DNA of 64,000 bases from Setophaga petechia (lineage: Eukaryota; Chordata; Aves; Passeriformes; Parulidae), in assembly GCA_024362935.1 (NCBI GenBank), contig JANCRA010000028.1, positions 8,800,476 to 8,864,475 of the forward strand. Reading direction: 5' to 3'. Below, in pieces: positions 36,601 through 47,588 of the stretch. Within the stretch, counting starts at the first letter, position 1. The number at the start of each line of letters is the position of its first letter. The notes beneath the pieces are model-generated. The model was not told where the DNA came from, made no database searches, and saw only the letters and a list, made by a program, of their open reading frames with translations. Made by a program: the position numbers and the translations under genes.

Positions 36601-38589
36601 TTTATGTTTCATTCTCCATAAGTTTTGTAAGTTAATCATAATAGCAACAGAATTTTGAATTGCAAAAGGGAAAAACCAAGCCCACCTGGGAGAAGAGATA
36701 ACAGGAATTAATTATGAGCAAACTGCTTTGAGGAAAAAGTGCACAATCCAGTTTAAAGCTTCATTTTAAATTACTCCTGAGCACTAATTTTCTGCTTCAT
36801 TTTGTTAACATAATTGATGCTAGACTTCAACACATCTTGGAAATGCACTGCAATGAGCATATTTCCTTCTGATACGTTTCTCCAAATAAATAGCAAAGAA
36901 ATGATAATTTATTATGGTGTATTTTCACATGACAGTTGACTTCCTCTATTCCAAGATTTCTTACAGGCCATCCCATGAAATGGAGACTAATAGAGGGCAG
37001 GGCACCTTGCACCTTGACAAATACCATAGATAAAGTCACAATTCAGTTTTCCTGCAGGTAGGCAGTCCAAAGGTTTTGCCACTTCCATTATAAAATACAA
37101 AGAAAGAAACAGCATTAGATAAACCTCATTTCCTGGCAGGAATTGCCATAAGTTTCTCAGTTGGAGGTCGTGCCTAACCCAAGGGAATTGCTGAACAGGC
37201 ACCTGATTTACATTTGTGTAACTGAGTGCAGAATGCCTGTTGTAGATGTGTTTGTCTTTTGCCTTCTCCTTTTCCTGTCATATTATTCTTCAAAGAATAT
37301 AGGAGAGATTATGAAAGGGGATTCATCAAATTCCTTTAGATTGAGGTTTAAAAGCAGTCTGACAAAATGGCACTGTGCTCTCCCCCCTCGTTAATGCTTG
37401 TGTGCCTTTCCTGCAAGGCTGCTTCAAAGCAACACAAGAAAGAAAGCCTGAAAATGTTTAAATTGAGTTTGTAATTAATTTCTTTTTATGTCTGAGATCC
37501 TAACATCTGGTTAACACAGTCCTCCCTTCAGCTGGTAATGGGCTTGAGACAGTTCTGGACTTTGTGAGCCTTGAATCTGAAGGTAACCTGTCACTGGCAC
37601 CTGCAGATTCTCTATTTGTGCCCTTAATGTTCTCTGTTGCTATTCATAGTCCTTTCTTGATTTTATTTTATTTTCAGTCATGTGATGCAATGTTCTAAGT
37701 TCAGTACAGAAGAGTCTGTTGGGCTGTGCCAAAGCCAAAAGACAACCTACAGCAATTTTGAACGTGGAAAGACATAGCAACCTTTGGGATTATTGCTTAG
37801 CAACTGCAAACACACAGAGGAGTAAAACTCACAGCCCAGCTCCACAGCAGGTCTGAGAAATCCCTAATTCACTTCAAGATTTTTAATGGTTGATGGGCAT
37901 ATATTAAATCCCCGTTGGTTTGCAAAGCCACTTTGAATGCAGGAGGAATAAGATCTATTATGATACCTGCTCCAAAGGTAAGAAAAACAGTTTTTCAAAG
38001 CTTCAGAAAGCAAAGGAGAAAATGTTTTTAAATTTTAATTGTATTGAAAAGATCATGCATGAAAAGGGTATTGGGCTTTTTGTGATGAGATAAATATGCT
38101 CTATGAAACACATGAGGGAAAGGCAAAATTTTTTCTGAGCAGTAGAATGTCAAAGAGATTGAACTTTGTTTCTGAAAGGACTTTTGTAACTCAAACATCT
38201 AGAAAATATTTACCTAAACAAACTGTAGTCGTTCCTGGCTTTATCCCACCCATCAAAATTGTCTAACAGAATAACAGTGAAACCATAAGAATATTGTTTA
38301 TGAGCACATTTGGGTTTTCTACTGAAAACATTGAGATAATCTTTTTGTACCTGCAGGGATTCCAGCAAGAATATTTTTCTTACAGGAAAGGAGCCAGGGA
38401 AGTGGCATCCTACTAAATAATGGAAAGCTTATCTTGCCTTCAGCTTGAACAAAGGCTTACAGGAAACTTTATATCACACTTCAAATTTCCTGGGTGTTTC
38501 TAGAGCTTGCCTCTGTGCTCCATGCTCGCTGTTATTTGGGCTCCATTTGGGAATGCCACAGGCCCTGAGAGCTCTCAATATTATTGTAA

Positions 38590-38801
38590 AATCACAGACT
38601 CGTAGAATCATTAAGTTTGGAAAAGACCTCCAAGATCGTTGTGTCCAACATTTGACCAAACACCACGTTGTCAATGTGACCATGGCACTGGATGCCATGT
38701 CCAGTTGTTTCCTGAGCACTTCCAGGGGTGGAGGCTCCATTTCTTCCAATGCCTGACCACTCTTTCAGTGGAGAAATTCTTCCTCATGGGCCAAATTCTC
38801 A
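38590..38801 (-). mobile_element. CR1 LINE 3'-end fragment
   Basis: The plus strand carries the reverse complement of the CR1 3' end. Landmarks are an AATCACAGA...GTAGAATCATTAAG tail repeat, then TTGGAAAAGACCTCCAAGAT, a stretch matching 'gtccaac', and further on AATGCCTGACCACTCTTTCAGTG and GAAATTCTTCCT, all in CR1 order. It is 5'-truncated, as CR1 copies almost always are, and diverged. No ORF remains. Confidence 0.85.
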
Positions 38802-40927
38802 ACTAATGAAAATCACTGAAGGTTATGGAGCCAATGGAGTCTTATCCATTGTTGTCTCTGTAATCCTCCACCAATCCCAAGATTCATGACCTGATTGTAG
38901 CATTCCTTTGTTGTTTTTTTTTTGTTGTTGTTTGTTTGTTCTTTCATACCCTCTTAGTCTTCTCCATCTGTGCTGCATTAAAGCACTGGGCACAGTTCTC
39001 CATGCTCTGCTTCCATTCCTGGATGCCATGGAATGGAGACAGAACAGTCAAACTGCTTTGTTTTGGTCAGAGACATGGAGATCCTTTATAAACATTTACT
39101 AATCCTAAAAACCATCCTAACAAAAGGTTGAGAGCAGTGTAGAAAACATATTCATCATCTCTCAGAATCAGCCACCTCATAAAGCAGAGTGCAGTTGTCA
39201 CTTTAACATTGCACAGAAACTGCAGAGGGTTTCATAAAGGATGTTTAAGAAATAACATAAGTATTTGAACTTATGAACGACACCAGCTGATTTGGAATGT
39301 GACCAGAACATTTGGTTAACACCCTGCTTTGAACCAAGGACTCTGGTTTTACAGCTTGTTGAAAGGAACTCACCTAAGCAAGGAACAGTTCCACAGGGTG
39401 GAAAGCTTTCCCTTTCTACCACTGTAATTCCAGACTCCTGTCCAGCTCATGTCCTCAGGTGGCAAAACCAACCACCAACCTAAAACCATCTCCCTGGGTC
39501 AGGTAGGCAGCTTGAGCCATCCCATTCCCAGCAGGAATGTGCCTTTGGAAAAAATTTACTAGAAGATGCCAACAAGCCCATTGAGAAAACAAACCTAGAA
39601 ATTTAATGCTGTGATGCATCCCACCCATCCAGGCAGTATTTGTACTCCAACAGTGTTAATGACCCAGAAGGTCAACATATTCATAATTAAATTTGTGTGC
39701 CAGGAGGGCTGTAGATCACATTTATGCATTTCCTGGAAAGCTGAACTGCTTCAGAACAGCTACAAATGCTTAAACAGGAAGAGCAGTGCATATCAAAAGC
39801 AGTGCTATTGCTATGGATACTGAAAGGCCTCTGTGAAAAGCACTTTTAAATAAAAGCTTGAAGAGGGTAGAGTGGCAACAAGTTCAGAGTGGAGTTTTAT
39901 CTCTAATTTGGAACGGTTTTAGATTATTTTTTAGTATCACCCTTCCCTTGCTGTCAGTTAACACTGACCTGGGGGATTTTCAGCATGCTCTTGATTTTTC
40001 ATGCTTTGAATCAAGTAGTAGCCAGTCTTCTGCTCCATTCTGTGTGTGTTAATCCCATTCCAGATGCAGACACTTATGCATGGAGATATATAGGGACATT
40101 TTTCAAATTGTGAGCAGCTCAGTTTCTTCCTGATATTTCACAGAATGAACATTTTAAGCAGTGAAGTTATTGAAATTGTAAAGGGATTATTATTTTACAG
40201 AGTGATCTACAACATAAAATGCTTGTGAGAACCGAATTGCAAAATTCATAGTGTAGGTTTCTCCTTTCTTTAGAAACTGCTGACCCATGCACCTGTGTCC
40301 TTGTTATCTTAACAAAATGTCCAGAGCAAAAAATATTTGCCACAGTTGAAGTTAAGCAGTTTGTGGGACAAACTTCCTCACTGTTCTTCACAGCCTCAGA
40401 AAAGCTGAAGCAGAGGAAGCATGTAGAGGAATCTTGCTCCTGGGTATCTGGAATTTTCCATTACTTGCTTCCTTTGTCTCATATCCACTGGATTTCCTGG
40501 AGGCAGGGAATGGACCTAAAGAGAAATTATGTGCTGGGGGTAAGAGGATTCCACTGGTTGGAACTGGGGGGACAAGTTCCAAGCGCTGTTCACTGCTTGG
40601 TTTCTGAGTCTCAAAGTGACCTGGAATTAATCATTCCCCTTTTGTGTCTCAGTTTCTTCTGCCCTAAGAAAGGAACACATTAATTTAGTTGCTCTGTCTC
40701 CAAGGGCTGTTGTGATACATAATTAATCTTTATAAATCATTTACTGATCTTTGAAGTAAAGGGTCTGTATTTATTTAAGAGTACAAAGCAGCAGTAACAG
40801 AATAAAAAAGGAACATAGAAAAAATATTAGTTAATGCCTAACAACAGACTATTCCTGTGTCACCTGTTAGGGCACTGCTGCATCTTTTGGCATTATATAA
40901 CAGCTCCTTTTTTTTTCTGTGTCACAG

Positions 40928-41503
40928 TGATTGAGGTATGGCTGCTCAGTCAGAAGAATCAGCCCAATCTGCAGATCTACAAGATCCTGAACTTGGACAT
41001 AAGGATGGGACGGCAACAGAGATGGAAGGCAATGAGGGGCATCATGAATTGCCACATCCTCATCATTACACTTCCTGGAAAGAGTGTTTTCATGAAAAGG
41101 TACAGCAAAGGTGTCTGAATCTGCAGGAGACAAAGATGAGCTTGGTTCAAGCACAAAAGGCAGAAGAAGCAAAGGTGAGGAGGAGAGAACCTGGGGACTG
41201 CCTGGCCAGAGATTGGTACAATGAGGAGGAGAAGACGCTCGATACTCGCCTCTATTTGCTCGACAACCTCCTCCCTACATTAATCCCAGGAACAGAAAAT
41301 TTGTTAATGGCAGTGGAAAGAAACCATGTGCTTGTATCAGACCAAGAACCAACCAGATTTAAGCCCATTAATTATCTTGCAGAATACCTGATGAGGCATA
41401 ACCCCCAGTACAGTGTTCCTGCAAAAGCAGGCCCATACCTGAGAGAAATGGAGGCGGTCTCGGAGGAGCTCAAATCTTCGAGGCAAGGTACAACAGCACA
41501 GAG
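40928..41503 (+). CDS. EFCAB5: EFCAB5 first coding exon (start codon at 40938)
   Basis: A pyrimidine-rich tract ends in CACAG at 40927. The exon then has 10 nt of leader, the ATG at 40938 (G at -3, G at +4) and 188 codons, ending at the donor AG|GTGAGA in phase 2. An in-frame TGA lies 6 nt before the ATG, which fixes the start. The first ~36 residues are acidic and low complexity. Next comes a Gln/Glu/Lys-rich, probably helical segment (about 45-75). After that is the block conserved in EFCAB5: LYLLDNLLPTLIPGTENLL (about residues 99-117) and PINYLAEYLMRHNPQY (about 135-150). The human protein, as I remember it, has a longer N-terminus before this block. EFCAB5 is a poorly characterised protein, and no catalytic residues can be claimed. 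Confidence 0.9.
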
Positions 41504-44500
41504 GTGAGAGCACTGGCAGGGTAGCTGGTCACAAGGCCAGAGCTGGTGTCTTGGTCTCTGTTTTACAAAAGGAATGGTGTCCCTGCAGCCTGGCTGGCAG
41601 AATCTTGAGCAAAACACACCTTGTGGAGTGCAGTGCCAGGAATTAATTTGTCTCATAAGAACTTGAGAAGCAGGAGAAATAGCAGAACATGGCACACAAA
41701 ATGAAACACTAGTTATTCCTGTTTAAGGCAATATTGTGCCCTTCACAGGGATATAATTCCTCCTTAGACTCTATCTTAATATCACATGAGCAATGCAAAC
41801 TGTTTCCAAACTGGTCTAGCTTAGTGACAGCAGCTCTTTGGGACAGGTGTTAATATGAAAGGTCTGGAGACTCTTCAAATAGTTTCTTCTCTAGTCTTCC
41901 AAACTTAATAAAAACATAACCTTTTTTTCCTCCTTCAGGATGATTTCTCTTGACTAAGACAACAACATTGTCCTGGCACATTGTAGAAACTCCTTCACCC
42001 AGGATTTTTATTTAGGCTTTCCTTTTATATTCTGTTTTTCCTTTTAAAGTAGAAACTGTTTTGTATTTTGTTCTGTTGCTTATTTTTGGGCTGTTTGCTT
42101 TAGTATAATACTTAATGAATGTTGGAACGAGGTTCCATGGCACCTTACAAAATGCTAAAATGTGAGGGCATTAGATGAACAATATTTTCGTTGCTCTGTT
42201 CAGGAAAATATAGATGTGAACTTTTCAGTTCATAGAAGATCCAGAGGTGATTGTGATTAATGTCAAAATTACTCATTCACTACTAGATCACTTTATTCTG
42301 TATCTGTGTTTGTAGAATAATGACTTCTGCTTGAATGACTCTCTATTTGCATAAATAGTGCATACACCTTGAAAATTGGTTTCAGTGTCAGGAATTAGGG
42401 AAGTAAAATGTTGACATGTCTTATGCATAAACCTAAATGAAGATAATTGAAGTTCCCAGTATTATTATGCTCAAAAGGATATGTTAAGTCTCTCTATTTG
42501 AGCTTCTGTCTCCACATTTCCATTAAACATACTGCTGCAGTTTGTAGGAACATGCCTGATGTGAATACAACAAAGCAGTGTGAGAAGTGAATTTCATACA
42601 GTCACTGATAAAAGAATTTCAGTTCTATTTACTATTTTTTAAATGTTGGTCCACTGAAACAAATGAGCTGGGGAAATATGTCTTTCAGTGAGTTTTCACT
42701 CAAGCACAGGCTGTTCTAGGGGGATGTTTAGGATGTCAGCCTTGCCACGCCTTTGCTTTGGGAACAGTTTTATCATTCCTGTTGCTTCACAGAGGGAGAC
42801 CTGGATATATCTATTTTATTTTGAAAAAGTAATTGAACTAAAATGCATAAAATCTCCTGGGGTTTTGGAGTGGGCTTTTGTTGAATACAAAGTGTTGGCT
42901 ACCCATGACCTGTTATCTTGGCCTTGGCTGTTAAGCCCATCTTTACATTTGGAGACAGGTTCTGCATTTGTAGCTCTCAGAACTGAGTGAAAGGAAGTGA
43001 CTGTCAAGACTTACAGAAATAAATATCTCCATAGACAGCATTGCCAGGGGGGTTCTGTAATCATGGCTGTAGCAGGTTTTGCATATCCACTGGTAGTAGT
43101 ACCATGGGATTTGCATTCACAGCAGCTCAGGATTTACATATTTGTGATGACTGTATTGTGGGATTTGCATGGGATTCTTAAATCACAGCAACACAGGATT
43201 TTAACAGCACCACACAGCAGTGAGACTCCTCATGTGAGTCACTGGATTTAAACAGGCTGGAATTGTTACAAGAGCAATGCCAGTCTGTGCTTAACACCTC
43301 TCACATAAGCACCAGAAAGGTGAGGAGTGAAATTCTGGCCCAAATGAAGGTCTTGGGAGCTTTGGCATTACCTTCAGGCAAGGCAGGATTCATCACAGGT
43401 TCCCATCTAACACTTTTCTATCCTCAGTGAGCTCTCTTGGACTTCCTCCAGTTTCTCCTTAACTGCCACCTGACTGGGAGTCAAGGCAGGAAGGAGAACA
43501 GATGGGAGAAATTCCTTATGCACATGGACTGATACCTGAAACAGAGCCTTTGTCCAGGGATGGGAGTCCTTCAGGCTGAGTCACCCATCCCTGTGTGGGA
43601 GGCAGGCAGCTCTCTTCCTGAGGAAACATGTTTGGTTCTGCAGGGAGAAGTCACCTCGCTGCCATCTCATCTTTTCTGGAAATGTCTGATCCAAAATGAG
43701 CTCACTTTGCAATGGGTGGTGCCTGGTTCTGTTACCCCTGTTTTGCCATTATTGTCTAAGGGACACCAGGCAGAGGATGCAGCTGCCCAGTTTTATGACC
43801 CTAGAAATGGATGCAAAGCTGCAGCCCAGTGCAAGTGCAGCACAGAATGTAACTTGTGCTGGACAGTGCCCGAATTAATTCCCAGAGCACCTTGGCAGCT
43901 CTGAGCACAGCCCAGGCTCTGCTTCCAGTTTGCAGACAGAGGAGGAGCTACCTCTACAAATGGTCTGGTTTTCTCTTTCTGCTGCACTAGAGAAAAATTT
44001 GTTTGTCCACTTAGGCTGGTACCTGCTGCATTCCTTCTCTTATCCTCTCCAGCTCTGGGAGGGAGTCAGAAGTTGGGAAAATATTTTACCTTCCCCCTGC
44101 TATCAAAGTGCCCGAGGCTGAGCTGCCTCAGCAGCACTTGTGCAATGCCCACCATCAATTAAGGAACCAAATGATTCATTAAGAAATCTCTGTGATAAAT
44201 GGCCATGAAGAACAAGGACCTTGTGATAAAACTAGCTGTGAACAAAGTGTATTGCTGTGACATGTAAAACAGGTCTTTCTGTTCATTAAAGAAAATACTG
44301 ATGGGTTATAATTTGTAGGATGACCCCAGAGGAAAGGAAAAGGGCAGGGACAGGATCAGCCCATTTCACAGCATGTGACACACAGGGGGAAGAAGGGAGC
44401 AGGAATCCTTAGCTAAAAGATAGTTTTTGGAGTTGTCAGGTACAAAAGAGGAACAATTGCCCTTTCTCTGAATAGCTACAGAGGGTGTGAAGGCCATGAA

Positions 44501-45267
44501 GATGAGCAGCTGCCTCAGTGCAGAGAGATTCCAGCAGCCTCCATGAACAGGAGCTTTTCTCTCGATATGAACTGATCATTTGGCTTTAAGCATTTTGACC
44601 TTCCTAAAGGTTTTTTTCTCCATTTCATAAATTTACAAAGTCAAAATCAAAGCAGATGAGTTCAGAATCAATTTTATTCACTTCTTTTGTTGTGTGAAAT
44701 GGAGGATTGGGAAAAACATGGCTGGGTGTTCAGAGAAGCAAAGAAAACAAAAGCAGGAAGAAAGGGAGCTGACTGACAGTCCAAACCTGCAAACTCCATG
44801 GGATGAAAATGATGGAGAGGCTGAGGTATTATCCCTGTCCTGAGGCAGTGAGGGCTCTATTGTGTGAGGCTGCTTCAGAAATTTTATTGAACATTGTTCT
44901 TTGCCAGTGAAGTACTTGTGTGAAAAGGTACTTGAGTTTGGAGACAATGAAGTCTGATGCAATTTTGTTGGTAAATCAAGTGTAGCAAAATTATGCACCT
45001 GTCTCCCTGCTAGAATTGAAAGGAAATTGAAGGACATCTACACAATAAATGATGAATGTCATTATAAATGTGAAGGTAAAATGTGTCACTGTTGAAATGA
45101 CACAAAACTAGGAGAGCTGCACAGATGATTTTCCATTAAATGTCTTCCACATAGACAGGAATTTCAGCAGAGTTGCTTTCTTTTGTTTTGTTCTTCAGGG
45201 TAGGCTTAATCACTCCTAAGTATGCCTGTGATGGTCTCTTTCTAATCCATGTTCCCATGTCCTACAG
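41504..45267 (+). other. EFCAB5 intron 1 (between coding exons 1 and 2)
   Basis: This is a GTGAGA...TACAG intron of about 3.8 kb. It contains an imperfect ~54-bp duplication carrying two octamer motifs at 43.1 kb. Otherwise it is ordinary intronic sequence; open frames here have no recognisable product. Confidence 0.8.
43101..43200. repeat. Imperfect ~54-bp duplication with two octamer motifs
   Basis: A GGGATTTGCAT...CACAGCA(G/A)C...CAGGATTT block occurs twice. A perfect octamer ATTTGCAT lies at 43109-43116 and again at 43163-43170. The octamer is the POU2F (Oct-1/2) binding sequence. It lies in EFCAB5 intron 1. Confidence 0.5.
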
Positions 45268-45424
45268 GCTGGTCCAGCTGAGGGCTGAGGCAAAGAAGAT
45301 ATATGAGGAAAGGGAGGAGGTGGAAAGACAGAAGGCTGAGGAGACAGCAAGGAGAAAGGAGGTGTTGGCAGCTCTGCTCAAGGAGTGGACAGTGGATGGC
45401 CATGAAAGAATCCCAGCAGCACTG
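45268..45424 (+). CDS. EFCAB5: EFCAB5 coding exon 2
   Basis: The exon follows the acceptor TCCTACAG and completes an Arg codon left open (phase 2) by exon 1. It encodes about residues 189-241: LVQLRAEAKKIYEEREEVER, then a further Lys/Glu/Arg-rich helical stretch and a segment ending GHERIPAAL. It ends in phase 0 at CTG|GTAACT. The charged, heptad-like pattern suggests a coiled coil or long single helix. Its position and charge pattern match the corresponding region of the vertebrate protein. An unbroken frame continues upstream of the acceptor to an alternative TTCAG at about 45198, but that stretch is hydrophobic and not conserved-looking, so I left it out. Confidence 0.88.
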
Positions 45425-45690
45425 GTAACTGGGGGAGATCCTGCTGTGGTTGTTGCAGACAGGATGAAAAGGACATTTGTGCTAGTGCCATGTGCCCTGG
45501 CATGGCAGCATGGGGCACAAGCATGGGTGATGGCTCTGCCACCACAGGGTCAGGGGACAGGGCATTGTTCACAAATCTTATCTATGTGTAAGACCCATGA
45601 CTGGCCCATATGTCTGATTATTCTCTGTGATTTATTTTAGTAATTGTCTACTGTTGTCTGCATGACACATGCTATTACCTTGATTTTTAG
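45425..45690 (+). other. EFCAB5 intron 2
   Basis: This is a short intron of 266 nt, from GTAACT to TTTTTAG. Its first part stays open in the upstream frame but has no similarity I recognise. Confidence 0.82.
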
Positions 45691-45754
45691 GTTCAGAGTG
45701 CCTTGAGGTTTTTTCCAGATGTCACTGATTCTATTCCTGAAGATATGAGAAAAG
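45691..45754 (+). CDS. EFCAB5: EFCAB5 coding exon 3, ends at a GC donor
   Basis: The exon encodes about residues 242-262: VQSALRFFPDVTDSIPEDMR plus Lys and one base. The acceptor is ATTTTTAG. No GT donor gives an open join to the next exon; the nearby GTTTTC leads at once to a stop. The sequence AAAAG|GCAAGT is an ideal GC-type donor and gives the correct phase 1. The Phe-Phe-Pro-Asp segment corresponds to the FF.NPDF-type motif in the mammalian protein. This is one of the shortest exons in the gene. Confidence 0.85.
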
Positions 45755-47517
45755 GCAAGTTTTCAATGTGTCTTCCTTAGTTTTATTGCTGTGATCTGAA
45801 TTCTGATGTGAACTGTGAGCAAACAGCAAATGGATTTGATAACAGAGAAAGAATCTCTAAGGGTAGTTACATCAGGATATCAACCACAAGTCTTCAGATC
45901 GATTGAAAAGAGATAGAACCACCATGTAATTCATTACTATGGTCTTGAAAAGTATGGAAAAATGTTTAAAAAATCTTTCAGGAAGATAGAAAGACCAGAT
46001 ACAGACCTTTTCCCCTTACATCCCTTAGTAGCCACACATTGCCATGTGCTTGCTGCTTTTTTTGAGTCACTGCACCAACCTCCTCCTTTTTGAGTTTGTC
46101 TCATGGGAGGTCCTGAAATACTGGCATACTGGGAGATATAGAACAAAGGTGGGATCAACAAACTTAAACCCTGACAGTGTTGTTACCTGTGATGGTTTCA
46201 GGGGAATTGCTGAGGTTTACCTAATGCTCCACCCAACAGCTCATCTCATCAAGCCCTTCCCTTGGCCAGTCCCTGGCATGCAGTGACACACAGCCCAGGG
46301 CCTCTGTACCAGGGCACTCAGCTCAGAAAGATTTCCATAATTCCTGTCCACTTTATCCAGCTCACACTTGATGATGATAATTGAATAGAACCAGGAACAC
46401 TGAAGTGGCACCAGGAGCCTGTTGCCAGCCCTTTACACTGAGAACCTGTTAATGATCATCAGTGATAACAAATGTGTCTTTGCTGATTTGGGATGATAAA
46501 CAGAACACTCCAGAGTGTTTCTGTTGCTGCTGGAGTCACCTCTGCCTGGAGTTCACCCTGTCTGTATTACAGAATTGTTCCTTTGAGTAATCATCCAATG
46601 TTGGTAGGATGTTTTGTGACTGCCAAACAAGGGCCCTGTGCTCCTGCTGTGGAGCTGTGGTTCCCCAGTGCAAACAGACCTGGGACATGAGATTGTGGAG
46701 GAATTTCCTGCCCAGATATTTGCTCACCAGATGCTGAGGGTACTCTCTGTACTATTTCCCTAATAGGCTCCATTTCTTAATTTATTTCACTTAATAGCAT
46801 TCAATGTACATTAACAGAACATTACAGTGTGATTTATACTTCAATAAAGATAATGTACAGTTTAGGAACATATCAACCAACAAGAGATAAATGCATTCTA
46901 TGATGATTTTTCTCATTATTCCTGATATATTTAGAAGAAAGAACAGAAAAATAATACCAACAGAAATAGCATGTCTGTTTTCAAAGAACTCATTCAGAAA
47001 CCTATATAGATGTTTGATGTCTCTTGTCAGTTCCATTATAGCAACACAGAGGCTGACCAAAACATACTTTTGAATATCATCATCAGTAAAAATATTCCTA
47101 TATTCTTGAGAAAATTACTATGATTTTCAGATTCTTCTCTTGCAAAGCAGAATCCATGTCTCCAGAGTTCTAAGGCAGTTTTATCTGTTTGTTAAATCAA
47201 AAATCATTTCCTCCCTCACATAATTAGTTGTAAGTACTGTTAAAATCATTGCAATTTGCACCAACTTATGTCAAGAATAAATATGACTCTACAGTTCTGA
47301 ATAGCTAAATGGAGATTCTCAGCAAGAGAAATGCAAGCAGATTTAGATGCTCTGTATACAGTCAGATGGTTCAGCTACTGTGGGATAACCTCAAATAAAT
47401 GTCATCCAACATGAGGAGAAAGTTAATGTAACAGCACATAGTGCAAAAATATGTGTACAATATGCAAAATCACAACTGTTGCTTTCTAAACCAATATCCC
47501 TTCATTTGTTTTACCAG
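45755..47517 (+). other. EFCAB5 intron 3 (GC-AG type)
   Basis: The intron begins GCAAGT and ends TTTTACCAG. It is about 1.8 kb of AT-rich sequence in which I see nothing else. Confidence 0.8.
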
Positions 47518-47588
47518 CAACCCATGACAGGAAGCTGAAAATCTTGAACACGTTGGAAAAACCAGTATACCTAGATAAGTTCACAAAG
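47518..47588 (+). CDS. EFCAB5: EFCAB5 coding exon 4
   Basis: The acceptor TTTTACCAG is followed by the completion of an Ala codon and then THDRKLKILNTLEKPVYLDK and FTK (about residues 263-286). It ends in phase 0 at AAG|GTGAGA. The segment aligns without gaps to the Lys-rich region ahead of the conserved helical block of exon 5 when exons 4 and 5 are joined directly. Length and phase are unambiguous. Confidence 0.87.

Larger units (their letters stand above)
34641..40927. other. Interval between CpG island and first EFCAB5 coding exon
   Basis: This is AT-rich DNA without a recognisable coding exon. It must contain the rest of the EFCAB5 5' untranslated intron and possibly its noncoding first exon, because the first coding exon starts behind a splice acceptor. 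I could not place that exon. An A/T hairpin (36570-36600), a CR1 fragment (38590-38801) and a T-rich low-complexity stretch near 38910-38940 are the only features I can name. Confidence 0.6.

Noticed and set aside
41481..41490. Alternative donor AAG|GTACAA in EFCAB5 exon 1
   Set aside because: It matches consensus less well than AG|GTGAGA at 41503. Only the latter gives the in-frame Arg-Leu-Val-Gln join to exon 2.
45173..45267. Upstream extension of EFCAB5 exon 2 to an earlier acceptor (about 45198)
   Set aside because: The extra frame is hydrophobic and unlike the conserved charged helix. The TCCTACAG acceptor at 45267 gives the correct phase from exon 1.
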